Positions 1 to 7,801 of a stretch of 64,000 bases of DNA are shown one piece after another. Position numbers and translations under genes: made by a program. The notes below the pieces were generated by a model. The model did not search any database. It was not told the DNA's origin and worked only from the letters and a program-made list of their open reading frames with translations. This stretch comes from Antarcticimicrobium luteum (GTDB lineage: Bacteria > Pseudomonadota > Alphaproteobacteria > Rhodobacterales > Rhodobacteraceae), in NCBI RefSeq assembly GCF_004358185.1, contig NZ_SMUV01000060.1, forward strand, positions 37,981 to 101,980, written 5' to 3'. The first letter of the stretch is position 1, and each line of letters starts with the position of its first letter.

Positions 1-956
1 TCTGGCCCAACGGCGCCGAGGCGCAGGCGTTCTCGGCGCAGGATCCCGACGGGTTGCGCGGGCCGCAGTTCGATGCGGCCTGGGCCGATGAGCTGGCCAA
101 ATGGCCGAAGGCGCAGGACAGCTGGGACATGTTGCAGTTCGCGCTGCGGCTGGGGGATCTTCCGCAGGTCTGCGTGACCACCACGCCGCGCAACCAGGGG
201 GTGCTCAAGGCGCTGCTGGGGGCGCCGTCGACGGTGGTGACGCAGGCGCCGACCGAGGCGAACCGGGCCAATCTGGCGGCGTCGTTCCTGGAGGAGGTGC
301 GGGCGCGCTATGCGGGAACGCGGCTGGGTCGGCAGGAGCTGGACGGGGTGTTGATGGCCGACGCGGAGGGAGCGCTGTGGACCGGGGAGATGCTGGAGGC
401 GGCCCGGGCCGGGACCGCGCCGGCGCTGGATCGCGTGGTCGTGGCGCTGGACCCGGCGGTGACCTCGGGGGCGGATGCGGATGCCTGTGGAATCGTGGTG
501 GCAGGGGCGCAGTTGCAGGGGCCGCCGCAGGACTGGCGGGTCTGGGTGCTGGCCGACCGGACGGTGCAGGGGGTGGGACCGGCGGGTTGGGCGCGCGCGG
601 CGATCGCGGCGATGGAGGAGTTCGACGCCGAGCGGCTGGTGGCCGAGGTGAACCAGGGCGGTCAGCTGGTCGAGGAGGTGCTGCGCCAGGTCGATCCGCT
701 GGTGCCGGTGCGGGCGGTGCGGGCGACGCGGGGCAAGACCGCGCGGGCCGAGCCGGTGGCGGCCCTGTACGAGCAGGGGCGGGTGCGGCATTTGCCGGGG
801 CTGGCGGCGCTGGAGGATCAGATGGCGCTGATGACGGCGCGGGGGTTCGAGGGGGCCGGCTCGCCCGACCGGGTCGATGCGTTGGTCTGGGCGCTGCATG
901 AGCTGGTCATCGCGCCGGCGGCGCAGTGGCGGCGGCCGCGGCTGCGGGTGTTGTGA
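1..956 (+). CDS. GTA terminase large subunit, C-terminal part (RcGTA g2-like)
   Basis: This is the DNA-packaging motor protein of the gene transfer agent; the 5' end lies outside the window and the frame is open from base 3. What remains is the end of the ATPase region (CVTTTPRN near base 180, the coupling motif seen in large terminases) and the whole RNase H-like nuclease domain. Its likely metal-binding acidic residues are in VVALDPAVTSG (Asp at 450-452), AEVNQGG (about 645) and the terminal SPDRVDALVWAL (about 862-895). In GTAs this enzyme packages host DNA by headful. Unlike most neighbouring junctions, it is followed by a 418-bp gap before the portal gene. Family assignment is firm; the position in a GTA rather than a prophage follows from the downstream gene order. 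Confidence 0.93.
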   Translation, partial: WPNGAEAQAFSAQDPDGLRGPQFDAAWADELAKWPKAQDSWDMLQFALRLGDLPQVCVTTTPRNQGVLKALLGAPSTVVTQAPTEANRANLAASFLEEVRARYAGTRLGRQELDGVLMADAEGALWTGEMLEAARAGTAPALDRVVVALDPAVTSGADADACGIVVAGAQLQGPPQDWRVWVLADRTVQGVGPAGWARAAIAAMEEFDAERLVAEVNQGGQLVEEVLRQVDPLVPVRAVRATRGKTARAEPVAALYEQGRVRHLPGLAALEDQMALMTARGFEGAGSPDRVDALVWALHELVIAPAAQWRRPRLRVL

Positions 957-1374
957 GGGAGGGAAGCTCGCGCTGCGCCCACGCCCCCCCTTGTCATCCC
1001 CGATTTCGCGGGGATGACAAGGGGGGCGTTCCTCCCCATCGCGGTTTGCCCCGCAGAGCGAGCCGCGCGGGCGTCGGACCGTGGGGCGGCGCAGCAACCA
1101 CTGATCGGCGCGCTTTACCCCTGCCAAAACCACACGAGATCCGATCGGCGTGCCTCCGTTGACCAAGCGCCGGTCTGCGGGGACGGCCCGGCGCTTGCGC
1201 GACGGCCTGCGGCCTTGAGACCGCGCAGGGGGGAATTGGCTCGAAAAGGGGGCGAGAGGGCTGTTGCGCAGACTCCGTACGCCGCGTTTCCGGCTTCTTC
1301 TCAAACCGCTGTCATAACCGCCTCGACCAAGCCGCCGGAGCCGTCCGGCATGGCGGAGAGAGGAGCATCGCACC
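957..1374 (+). other. 418-bp non-coding gap between GTA terminase and portal genes
   Basis: No convincing gene lies here: short open frames on both strands have no ribosome-binding site and no recognisable domain. The first part holds a long palindrome (981-1029); the rest is GC-rich sequence without a clear promoter. A good ribosome-binding site (GAGAGAGGAG, about 1353-1362) sits at the end, just ahead of the portal start. A gap of this size stands out because most other junctions in the cluster overlap or are separated by fewer than 50 bases. Confidence 0.7.
981..1029. repeat. Long palindromic element (REP-like) in the GTA cluster
   Basis: Left arm ACG-C7-TTGTCATCCCCG and right arm CGGGGATGACAA-G6-CGT form a stem of about 20 base pairs around a 6-base loop (1003-1008), with one unpaired C. 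The core TTGTCATCCCCG and its complement resemble the dispersed GTCATCCCCG-type palindromes seen in many proteobacterial genomes. It could act as an RNA hairpin within the GTA transcript or be a mobile palindrome inserted between genes. There is no T-tract after the stem, so it is a poor intrinsic terminator. Confidence 0.85.
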
Positions 1375-2568
1375 ATGGCATTCGATTTCCTGCGGCGCGG
1401 CAAAGAGCAGGCGGCGCCCGAGCGCAAGGCCAGCGCCACCGGGCCGGTGGTGGCCTGGCACAGCGCCGGCCGCGTCGCCTGGAGCCCGCGCGACAGCGGC
1501 TCGCTGACCCGCACGGGTTTCATGGGCAACCCTGTGGGCTATCGCGCGGTCAAGATGATTGCCGAGGCCGCCGCGGCGCTGCCGCTGGTGCTGCAGGACC
1601 GGGACCGGCGGTTCGATGTTCATCCGCTGCTGGCGCTGATCCAGCGGCCGAATCCGGCGCAGGGGCGGGCGGAACTGCTGGAGGCGCTTTTCGCCCAGCT
1701 TCTGCTGTCGGGGAACGCCTATGTGGAGGCGGTGCCGTCGGCGCCCGATGCGGCGGAGGCGCTGCCGCAGGAGCTGCATGTGCTGCGCTCGGACCGAATG
1801 CGGGTGGTGCCGGGGGCGGACGGCTGGCCGATGGCCTATGAATACGCGGTGGGCGCGCGCAAGCACCGGTTCGATGCGGCCGGGCCGGTGTCGCCCATCT
1901 GTCACATCCGCAACCACCATCCGCAGGACGACCATTATGGTTTCGCCCCGATGCAGGCGGCGGCGACGGCGGTGGATGTGCACAACAGCGCCTCGCGCTG
2001 GTCGAAATCGCTTCTGGACAATGCCGCCCGGCCCTCGGGCGCGCTGGTCTGGCGCGGCGACGGGCAGGGAGGGATGGGCGAGGATCAGTTCCGGCGGCTG
2101 TCCGAGGAGATCGAGGAGAATTACCGCGGCGCCCGCAATGCCGGGCGGCCGATGGTGCTGGAGGGCGGTCTGGACTGGAAACCGATGGGGTTCTCGCCCA
2201 GCGACATGGAGTTCCAGAAAACCAAGGAGGCCGCCGCGCGCGAGATCGCGCTGGCCTTTGGCGTGCCGCCGATGCTGCTGGGGATTCCGGGGGACGCCAC
2301 CTATGCCAATTACCAGGAGGCGAACCGGGCGTTCTACCGGCTGACGGTGCTGCCGCTGGCGGCCCGCGTGGTGGCGCGGCTGTCGGACTGGCTGGCGGGA
2401 TATTCCGGCGCGGCGGTGGAGCTGAAGCCGGACCTGGATCAGATCCCGGCGCTGGCGGCCGAGCGCGAGGCGCAGTGGAGCCGGGTGGCGCGGGCCGGCT
2501 TTCTGAGCGCGGCGGAAAAGCGGGCGCTGCTGGGGCTGCCGCCGCGGGAGGCGGGGGCGGATGATTGA
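1375..2568 (+). CDS. GTA portal protein (RcGTA g3-like, HK97 family)
   Basis: This 397-residue protein is the portal ring at the capsid vertex through which DNA enters and leaves. Portal-family features are visible: the early TRTGFMGNPVGYRAVKMIAE segment (about residues 43-62), LLLSGNAYVE (about 110-119), the FAPMQAAATAVD stretch near 190, and GVPPMLLGIPGDATYANYQE in the C-terminal third, the most conserved part of HK97-type portals. The ATG at 1375 follows GAGAGAGGAG and fits the family length of just under 400 residues. Its 3' end overlaps the next gene by 8 bases. An alternative would be a true prophage portal, but the following gene order is that of a GTA. Confidence 0.95.
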   Translation: MAFDFLRRGKEQAAPERKASATGPVVAWHSAGRVAWSPRDSGSLTRTGFMGNPVGYRAVKMIAEAAAALPLVLQDRDRRFDVHPLLALIQRPNPAQGRAELLEALFAQLLLSGNAYVEAVPSAPDAAEALPQELHVLRSDRMRVVPGADGWPMAYEYAVGARKHRFDAAGPVSPICHIRNHHPQDDHYGFAPMQAAATAVDVHNSASRWSKSLLDNAARPSGALVWRGDGQGGMGEDQFRRLSEEIEENYRGARNAGRPMVLEGGLDWKPMGFSPSDMEFQKTKEAAAREIALAFGVPPMLLGIPGDATYANYQEANRAFYRLTVLPLAARVVARLSDWLAGYSGAAVELKPDLDQIPALAAEREAQWSRVARAGFLSAAEKRALLGLPPREAGADD

Positions 2569-2791
2569 CCGGGGACCGGGAGAGGCGCCGTTCGATTGTG
2601 TTCCGGGGCTGAGGCTGGCGGCGCACGAGCGGGTAAGCGCGATCCATCACGACAACATCTGCCGCCGGCTGGAGCGGCTGGACCAGGCGATGGAACGGCT
2701 GGAGCGGCGGCTGTGGCTGACGGTCTACGGGGTGGTGGCGATGATCCTGGCGCAGGCGCTGCAATCGGTGCTGGCGGCGGCGGGCGGCTGA
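2561..2791 (+). CDS. Small GTA head-associated protein (g3.5-like)
   Basis: A 76-residue protein encoded between portal and protease, starting 8 bases inside the portal gene. The middle (HDNICRRLERLDQAMERLERR, residues 30-50 approximately) is a charged amphipathic helix, and the C-terminal 20 residues (VYGVVAMILAQALQSVLAAA) form one hydrophobic membrane-type helix. Size, position and layout match the small protein found at this place in Rhodobacteraceae GTA clusters, often labelled a head formation protein. Its molecular role is not known to me; the hydrophobic tail could anchor assembling heads to the membrane, but that is inference. Confidence 0.75.
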   Translation: MIDRGPGEAPFDCVPGLRLAAHERVSAIHHDNICRRLERLDQAMERLERRLWLTVYGVVAMILAQALQSVLAAAGG

Positions 2792-2841
2792 GCCGGGCGG
2801 CCGAGGAGGACACGGGCGCGGGGCAATCAGAGGAGAGCAAG

Positions 2842-3444
2842 ATGGAGCAGGGCAGGAGCCTTGAGACCGGGCTGGAGACCAAGTTCGCGCGCTTCGGCGA
2901 CGGGCTGCAGGTCAGCGACGAGGCGGAGATCGCGGGCTATGCCAGCCTGTTCGACCGCCCCGATCAGAGCGGCGATGTGGTTGCCAGGGGGGCCTATTCC
3001 GCCGCGCTCAGGGCGATGGCGGCGCAGGGCCGGACGGTCAAACTGCTGTGGCAGCACGATCCGGCGCAGCCGATCGGCGTCTGGGAGGAGCTGCGCGAGG
3101 ATGAGCGCGGCCTCTGGGTCAAGGGGCGGCTGTTGCAGGGCACCCAGCGCGGGCGCGAGGCCGCCGCGCTGGTGGCCGCCGGCGCGCTGGACGGGTTGTC
3201 GATCGGCTATCGCACCAGGCGGGCAGAGCGGCGCGCCGAGGGCGGGCGGCTGTTGACCGAGCTGGAGCTCTGGGAGGTGTCGCTGGTCACCTTTCCGATG
3301 CTGAGCGGCGCGCGGGTGGCGGCCAAGGGCGCCGGGGCCGACAGCACCCTGCGGGAATTGGCGGCGGTCCTGCGGGACGCGCGGCATGAGCTGGCGCAGC
3401 GCGAGCGCGCCAAAATCAAACCGGAGAACAGGACAAGCAGATGA
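2842..3444 (+). CDS. GTA prohead protease (RcGTA g4-like, HK97 family)
   Basis: A 200-residue serine protease of the HK97 prohead protease family that trims the N-terminal delta domain of the capsid protein during maturation. The fold is recognisable from IAGYASLFDRPDQSGDVV (residues 30-47), the catalytic histidine in LLWQHDP (His72) and the catalytic serine in LDGLSIGY (Ser120), followed by LLTELELWEVSLVTFPM. The ATG at 2842 is chosen because GAGGAGAG lies just upstream; the frame stays open further 5', but that extension has no family similarity. The stop overlaps the capsid start by 4 bases (ATGA), as expected for coupled protease and capsid synthesis. Confidence 0.93.
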   Translation: MEQGRSLETGLETKFARFGDGLQVSDEAEIAGYASLFDRPDQSGDVVARGAYSAALRAMAAQGRTVKLLWQHDPAQPIGVWEELREDERGLWVKGRLLQGTQRGREAAALVAAGALDGLSIGYRTRRAERRAEGGRLLTELELWEVSLVTFPMLSGARVAAKGAGADSTLRELAAVLRDARHELAQRERAKIKPENRTSR

Positions 3445-4622
3445 GCGAAACGACGCCACCGGCGCAGGCCGGGACCGAGGCGCCCCTGATGCGCGAGGTA
3501 AAGCATGAGATGGCAGGCTTTCTTCGCGAAGTCAGTGGGTTTCGAGATGAAATTCAAGCGAAACTTCAACAAACGGAAGAGCGAATGACCATGCTGGATC
3601 GGAAATCTCACGCGGCGGCGCGCCCGCCGCTGGCGGCAGCGGCCGAACCTGCGGCCCCCCATCGCAAGGCGTTCAACGCCTATCTGCGCTGTGGCGACGA
3701 CGACGCGCTGCGCGTGCTGGAGCTGGAGGGCAAGGCGATGTCCACCGCCGTCAACAGCGACGGCGGCTATCTGGTCGATCCGCAGACGGCGGAGGCGGTG
3801 CAGTCGGTGCTGCAGGCGACCGCCTCGATCCGCGCCGTGGCCGCGGTGGTGCATGTGGAGGCGACCTCTTACGACGTGCTGGTCGATCACACCGAGCTGG
3901 GCGCCGGCTGGGCGACCGAGACCGGGTCGGTGACCGAGACCGCCACACCGCAGATCGACCGCATCACCATCCCGCTGCATGAGCTGAGCGCGCTGCCGAA
4001 GGCGAGCCAGCGGCTGCTGGATGACAGCGCCTTTGACATCGAAGGCTGGCTGGCTGGCCGCATCGCCGAGAAATTCGCGCGGGCCGAGGCCGACGCCTTT
4101 ATCAACGGCGACGGGATCGACAAGCCGACCGGGTTCATGACCCATACCAAACTCGACAACGACGCCTGGTCCTGGGGCAATCTGGGCTATGTGGCCACCG
4201 GCGCCGCCGGCAGCCTGCCCGACGCCGATCCGATCGTCGATCTGGTCTATGCGCTGGGGGCGCAGTACCGCGCGAACGCCAGCTTTGTGATGAATTCCAA
4301 GACCGCGGGCATCCTGCGCAAGATGAAGGATGCCGATGGCCGTTTCCTGTGGTCGGACGGATTGGCGGCGGGGGAACCGGCGCGGCTGATGGGCTATCCG
4401 GTGCTGGTGGCCGAGGACATGCCGGATGTGGCCAGCGATGCCTTTGCGGTGGCCTTCGGCGATTTCCGCGCCGGCTACACGGTGGCCGAACGCCCGGATC
4501 TGCGGGTGCTGCGCGACCCGTTCAGCGCCAAGCCGCATGTGCTGTTCTACGCCACCAAGCGCGTCGGCGGCGACGTGAGCGATTTCGCCGCGATCAAGCT
4601 GCTGAAATTCGGCATCGCGTAA
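3441..4622 (+). CDS. GTA major capsid protein (RcGTA g5-like, HK97 fold)
   Basis: A 393-residue HK97-type major capsid protein. Residues 13-55 approximately form the scaffold-like delta region rich in coiled-coil heptads (MREVKHEMAGFLREV), followed by an Ala/Pro-rich linker where the prohead protease is expected to cut (near residues 65-75). The mature domain begins around GKAMSTAVNSDGGYLVDP and shows typical capsid motifs: ELSALPKASQRLLDDS, KPTGFM and AGYTVAERPDLRVLRDPF. It starts inside the protease stop codon. The delta region at 3500-3600 is visibly less GC-rich than its surroundings. A 175-bp spacer without a recognised gene separates it from g6. Confidence 0.95.
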   Translation: MSETTPPAQAGTEAPLMREVKHEMAGFLREVSGFRDEIQAKLQQTEERMTMLDRKSHAAARPPLAAAAEPAAPHRKAFNAYLRCGDDDALRVLELEGKAMSTAVNSDGGYLVDPQTAEAVQSVLQATASIRAVAAVVHVEATSYDVLVDHTELGAGWATETGSVTETATPQIDRITIPLHELSALPKASQRLLDDSAFDIEGWLAGRIAEKFARAEADAFINGDGIDKPTGFMTHTKLDNDAWSWGNLGYVATGAAGSLPDADPIVDLVYALGAQYRANASFVMNSKTAGILRKMKDADGRFLWSDGLAAGEPARLMGYPVLVAEDMPDVASDAFAVAFGDFRAGYTVAERPDLRVLRDPFSAKPHVLFYATKRVGGDVSDFAAIKLLKFGIA

Positions 4623-4797
4623 CGCGGGGCCGGATCGCGGGGCCGGATTGCCGGCGCCGTGGCGGGCGCGTGCCGGGATAACCCCTCGTGTTGTCTAGCT
4701 GCTCCCCTCCGTCCGAGCGACACGGGGGCACGGTGCGCGTCCGCGCAGGGGGCCGCAGCAGGTCCGGAAACATGGCCTGGAACATCGGAGAGAGCGA

Positions 4798-5409
4798 ATG
4801 ATGTTGAGCGAAGAGACCGCGATTGCGGAGGCCGCACTGCCGGTGGTGCAGTTTCGATCGCATCTGCGGCTGGGCAGCGGGTTCGGAGAGGACGGGTTGC
4901 AGGACGATCTGTTGAAGGGATTTCTGCGTGCGGCCATCGCGGCGATTGAGGCGCGCACCGGCAAGGTGCTGATTTCGCGGGACTTCAGCTGGATCGTTTA
5001 TGACTGGACGGAGTCCGGCGGCGCACGGCTGCCGGTGGCGCCGGTTTCCGCGGTGACCGCGTTCGTGCTGGTGGATCGGGATGCGGTGGAGGTGGCGGTG
5101 GCCGCCGACCGCTATTGGCTGGAGCAGGACGCGCAGCGCCCGGTGCTGCGGCCCGCGGGCACGGTGTTGCCGATGATTCCGGCGGGCGGGCATGCACGCA
5201 TCGCGCTCACCGCCGGGATGGCGGCGGACTGGGGCGGCCTGCCCGCGGATCTGGGCCAGGCGGTGCTGCTCTTGGCGGCGCATTATTACGAATACCGGGA
5301 CGAGACCGCGCTGGGGCCCGGCTGCATGCCGTTTGGCGTCAGCAGCCTGATCGACCGCTATCGCACGCTGCGGCTGAGCACGCGACCGGGCTCGGGGACC
5401 GTGCGATGA
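4798..5409 (+). CDS. GTA head-tail connector / adaptor protein (RcGTA g6-like)
   Basis: A 203-residue protein of the phage head-tail connector (gp6-like) family, which docks below the portal. The first half has the family pattern of a short helical N-terminus followed by LLKGFLRAAIAAIEARTGKV (about residues 38-57); near the C-terminus is LGQAVLLLAAHYYEYRDE (about 158-175), the conserved helix of these adaptors. The ATG at 4798 follows GGAGAGAG; a second ATG three bases later is also possible. The last codons overlap the next gene by 4 bases. In RcGTA the equivalent protein is the adaptor ring between portal and stopper. Confidence 0.88.
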   Translation: MMLSEETAIAEAALPVVQFRSHLRLGSGFGEDGLQDDLLKGFLRAAIAAIEARTGKVLISRDFSWIVYDWTESGGARLPVAPVSAVTAFVLVDRDAVEVAVAADRYWLEQDAQRPVLRPAGTVLPMIPAGGHARIALTAGMAADWGGLPADLGQAVLLLAAHYYEYRDETALGPGCMPFGVSSLIDRYRTLRLSTRPGSGTVR

Positions 5410-5744
5410 GCGTGCCGGTCTTGAGCCGGCGGCTGGTGCTGGAGGCGCCGGTGCGGGTGCCCGACGGCGCCGGCGGCACCATCGAGAGCTGGACCAGCCT
5501 GGGCGCTCTCTGGGCCGATGTGCGGCCGCGCAGCGGACGGGAGCGGGCCGAGGCCGGCGCGTCGGTGTCGGCCATGGGGTATCGCATCGTGGTGCGCGGC
5601 GCGCCGGCCGGATCGGTGCAGCGGCCCAGGCCGGAGCAGCGGTTTCGGGATGGCGCGCGGCTCTACCTGATCCGCGCGGTGGCCGAATATGATCCGGCAG
5701 GGCGGTTTCTGAGCTGTCTCGCCAACGAGGAGGTGGCGGCATGA
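5406..5744 (+). CDS. GTA head closure (stopper) protein (RcGTA g7-like)
   Basis: A 112-residue protein of the phage head-tail joining (SPP1 gp16/HK97 gp10-like) family that seals the head before tail attachment. Characteristic features are the start SRRLVLEAPVRVPDGAGGT, the SWTSLGALWADVRPRSGRE segment (about residues 28-46) and the C-terminal YLIRAVAEYDPAGRFLSCL. The start ATG at 5406 overlaps the g6 stop (ATGA) and the stop overlaps g8 by 4 bases, so translation is probably coupled on both sides. An open frame extends further upstream, but it runs antiparallel to no known domain and overlaps g6 completely. Confidence 0.88.
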   Translation: MSVPVLSRRLVLEAPVRVPDGAGGTIESWTSLGALWADVRPRSGRERAEAGASVSAMGYRIVVRGAPAGSVQRPRPEQRFRDGARLYLIRAVAEYDPAGRFLSCLANEEVAA

Positions 5745-6154
5745 GCTATGCGATGTCCGGTCCCTTGCAGGCGGCGGTCTATCAGCTGCTGGCGGCGGAT
5801 CCGGCGCTGACGGCGGTGGTGGGCGGCGCGATTTACGACGGGCTTCCGGCGGGGCCGCTGCCCGAGACCTATGTGAACCTCGGCCCCGAGGTGGTGCGCG
5901 ACCGGTCCGACCGGGAGGGGGCCGGGGCGCTGCACCGGTTGACCATCTCGGTGATCAGCGAGGCGCCGGGTTTTGCCGCGGCCAAGGCGGCGGCGGCGGC
6001 GATCGGCGACGTGCTGGTGGATGCGACGCCGGCGCTGAGCCGGGGCCGCGTTGTGGGGATCTGGTTCGAGCGCGCCCGGGCGCGGCGGACCGGCAGCGCC
6101 GGACAGATCCGGCGCATCGATCTGAATTTCCGCGCCCGCGTCGAAGACGTGTAG
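5741..6154 (+). CDS. GTA tail terminator protein (RcGTA g8-like, DUF3168)
   Basis: A 137-residue DUF3168-family protein, the ring that caps the growing tail tube and joins it to the head. The pattern is typical: an N-terminal helix (LQAAVYQLLAADPALTAVVG, about residues 9-28), IYDGLPAGPLPETYVNLG, then RLTISVISEAPGFAAAKAAA, and a C-terminal strand IDLNFRARVEDV. It begins within the g7 stop codon. Twenty-four bases with an AGGAGA ribosome-binding site separate it from the tail tube gene. Assignment rests on family pattern and position in the cluster. Confidence 0.87.
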   Translation: MSYAMSGPLQAAVYQLLAADPALTAVVGGAIYDGLPAGPLPETYVNLGPEVVRDRSDREGAGALHRLTISVISEAPGFAAAKAAAAAIGDVLVDATPALSRGRVVGIWFERARARRTGSAGQIRRIDLNFRARVEDV

Positions 6155-6178
6155 GCGGGCCATAGCAGGAGACGGCAA

Positions 6179-6592
6179 ATGGGTGCCCAGAACGGCAAGG
6201 ATCTGTTGATCAAGGTGGACATGACCGGTGACGGGCTGTTCGAGACCATCGCGGGGCTGCGCGCGACGCGGGTCAGTTTCAACGCCGAGAGCGTGGATGT
6301 GACCAGCCTGGAGAGCCAGGGCGGCTGGCGCGAGCTGTTGTCCGGGGCGGGGGTGAAATCGGCCGCCATTTCGGGGGCGGGCGTGTTCAAGGACGCCGGC
6401 ACGGACGAGCGCGCGCGGCAGTTGTTCTTTGACGGCGAGGTGCCGGATTTTCAGGTGATCATCCCCGATTTCGGCATCGTCGAGGGGCCGTTTCAGGTGA
6501 CCGCGCTGGAATATGCCGGCAGTCATGACGGCGAGGCCACCTATGAGATGTCGATGGAGAGCGCCGGCGTGCTGGTGTTCACGGCGGTCTGA
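6179..6592 (+). CDS. GTA major tail tube protein (RcGTA g9-like)
   Basis: A 137-residue TP901-1-type major tail protein that polymerises into the tube through which DNA is delivered. Family hallmarks are the N-terminal GKDLLIKVDMTGDGLFETIAG, the FNAESVDVTSLES segment (about residues 38-50) and EATYEMSMESAGVLVFTAV at the C-terminus, which together give the beta-sandwich ring subunit. It has its own ribosome-binding site (AGGAGA, about 6167-6172), fitting the need for high copy number, while the genes on either side rely mostly on overlaps. It ends three bases before the next ATG. Confidence 0.92.
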   Translation: MGAQNGKDLLIKVDMTGDGLFETIAGLRATRVSFNAESVDVTSLESQGGWRELLSGAGVKSAAISGAGVFKDAGTDERARQLFFDGEVPDFQVIIPDFGIVEGPFQVTALEYAGSHDGEATYEMSMESAGVLVFTAV

Positions 6593-6595
6593 GCC

Positions 6596-6934
6596 ATGGC
6601 GAACCCCTGGGCGGGCGAGGTGGCGCTGGTGATCGGCGGCGAGCGGCGGCTGCTGAAGCTGACGCTGGGCGCGCTGGCGGAGCTGGAGGAGCGCCTGGGC
6701 GAAGACACGTTGGTGGCGCTGGTCGAGCGGTTCGAGGGCGGGCGGTTTTCCAGCCGCGATCTGCTGGCGCTGATCGGCGCCGGGCTGCGCGGCGGCGGCG
6801 CCGATCTGGGGCCGGAGGATCTGCTGCGGGCCGAGATCGAGGGCGGGCCGCTGGCGGCGGCGCGGGCGGCGGCGGAGCTGTTGGCGCGCGCCTTCACCGT
6901 GCCGGGGCCGGGGCCGGACTTGGGCGGCGGATGA
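6596..6934 (+). CDS. GTA tail assembly protein (RcGTA g10-like)
   Basis: A 112-residue protein of the GTA gp10 family, probably a tail assembly chaperone. The sequence starts with a short beta region (EVALVIGGERRLLKLTLGAL) followed by helices (LAELEERLGEDTLVALVERF, about residues 27-46) and ends in a Gly/Pro-rich tail. Similar proteins in siphophages are encoded as a pair between the tail tube and tape measure and bind the tape measure during assembly. It starts three bases after g9 and overlaps the next gene by 4 bases. Confidence 0.82.
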   Translation: MANPWAGEVALVIGGERRLLKLTLGALAELEERLGEDTLVALVERFEGGRFSSRDLLALIGAGLRGGGADLGPEDLLRAEIEGGPLAAARAAAELLARAFTVPGPGPDLGGG

Positions 6935-7137
6935 GCGGGATCGACTGGCCGGTACTGATGCGGGCCGGGATCCAGGGGCTGCGGCTGCGCCCCGCGGAGT
7001 TCTGGCATCTGACGCCGGCCGAGCTGGCGCTGATGCTGGGACAGGGTCAGGGCCGGGCGCCGATGACGCGGGCGGGGCTGGAGGCGCTGTTGGCGCAATG
7101 GCCGGACGCGGAGAAGGGAGACGAGGATGGTGGATAG
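6931..7137 (+). CDS. Small GTA tail assembly chaperone (g10.1-like)
   Basis: A 68-residue protein located where siphophage tail assembly chaperone pairs end. It contains RLRPAEFWHLTPAELALMLG (about residues 18-37), the pattern of the phage tail assembly chaperone/DUF2376 family of Rhodobacteraceae GTAs. It overlaps g10 by 4 bases and the tape measure gene by 11 bases, so all three are probably translated as a block. No slippery sequence joining it to g10 was recognised; here the two chaperone parts appear as separate proteins. Confidence 0.8.
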   Translation: MSGIDWPVLMRAGIQGLRLRPAEFWHLTPAELALMLGQGQGRAPMTRAGLEALLAQWPDAEKGDEDGG

Positions 7138-7786
7138 CACGGGCGCGGAGGATCTGGGCGCGGCGGTCGACGGGTTGGAGGCGGGCTTTGGCGCCGCCGC
7201 CGACATGGCGGCAACATTCGAGAGCGAGCTGATGCGGATGCGCAGCGCGCTGGCGGCGACCGGACGGGATGTGGCGGTGCTGGAGCGCGGGTTTTCGCGC
7301 GGGCTGCGGCGGGCCTTCGACGGCGTGGTGTTCGACGGCAGGAGCCTGTCGGAGGCGCTGGACGGTTTGGCGCGCAGCATGGTGCAGACCACCTATTCCG
7401 CCGCGGTTCGTCCGGTGACCGATCATTTCGGCGAGCTGCTGGGCAGCGGCGTGCGCAGTCTTGTCGAGGGGTTGTTGCCCTTCGCGGCGGGGGCGGGGTT
7501 CGCGCAGGGGCGGGTGATGCCCTTTGCCAGCGGTGGCGTGGTGCGGAACGCCACGCTGTTCCCGATGCGCGGCGGCGCCGGGCTGATGGGCGAGGCGGGG
7601 CCGGAGGCGATCCTGCCGCTGGCGCGGGGCGCGGACGGGCGGCTGGGGGTGCGCGCCGGCGGTGGGCGCAGCGTGAATGTGGTGATGAATGTGACCACGC
7701 CGGATGTGGCCGGGTTCCAGCGCAGCCGCGGCCAGGTCGTGGCACAGATGCGGCGGGCTCTGGCGCAGGGCACGCGCAACCTCTGA
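7127..7786 (+). CDS. GTA tail tape measure protein (RcGTA g11-like)
   Basis: A 219-residue tape measure protein, very short compared with phage counterparts, which fits the short GTA tail. The N-terminal half is predicted to be helical (DLGAAVDGLEAGFGAAADMA; LMRMRSALAATGRDVAVLER), and the C-terminal half has the Gly-rich pattern FASGGVVRNATLFPMRGGAG and MGEAGPEAILPL that marks tape measure C-termini. The ATG at 7127 overlaps g10.1. The protein sets tail length and is thought to leave with the DNA. Length and position both match RcGTA g11. Confidence 0.88.
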   Translation: MVDSTGAEDLGAAVDGLEAGFGAAADMAATFESELMRMRSALAATGRDVAVLERGFSRGLRRAFDGVVFDGRSLSEALDGLARSMVQTTYSAAVRPVTDHFGELLGSGVRSLVEGLLPFAAGAGFAQGRVMPFASGGVVRNATLFPMRGGAGLMGEAGPEAILPLARGADGRLGVRAGGGRSVNVVMNVTTPDVAGFQRSRGQVVAQMRRALAQGTRNL

Positions 7787-7801
7787 CGCGGGGAGAGGAC
7801 G

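Noticed and set aside
957..1374. Short open frames in the terminase-portal gap
   Set aside because: None has a ribosome-binding site or recognisable domain, and several pass through the perfect palindrome.
4623..4797. Possible hairpin between capsid and connector genes
   Set aside because: CCCCTCGTGT and ACACGGGGG pair imperfectly and with a long loop; there is no T-tract and no sign of a small RNA.
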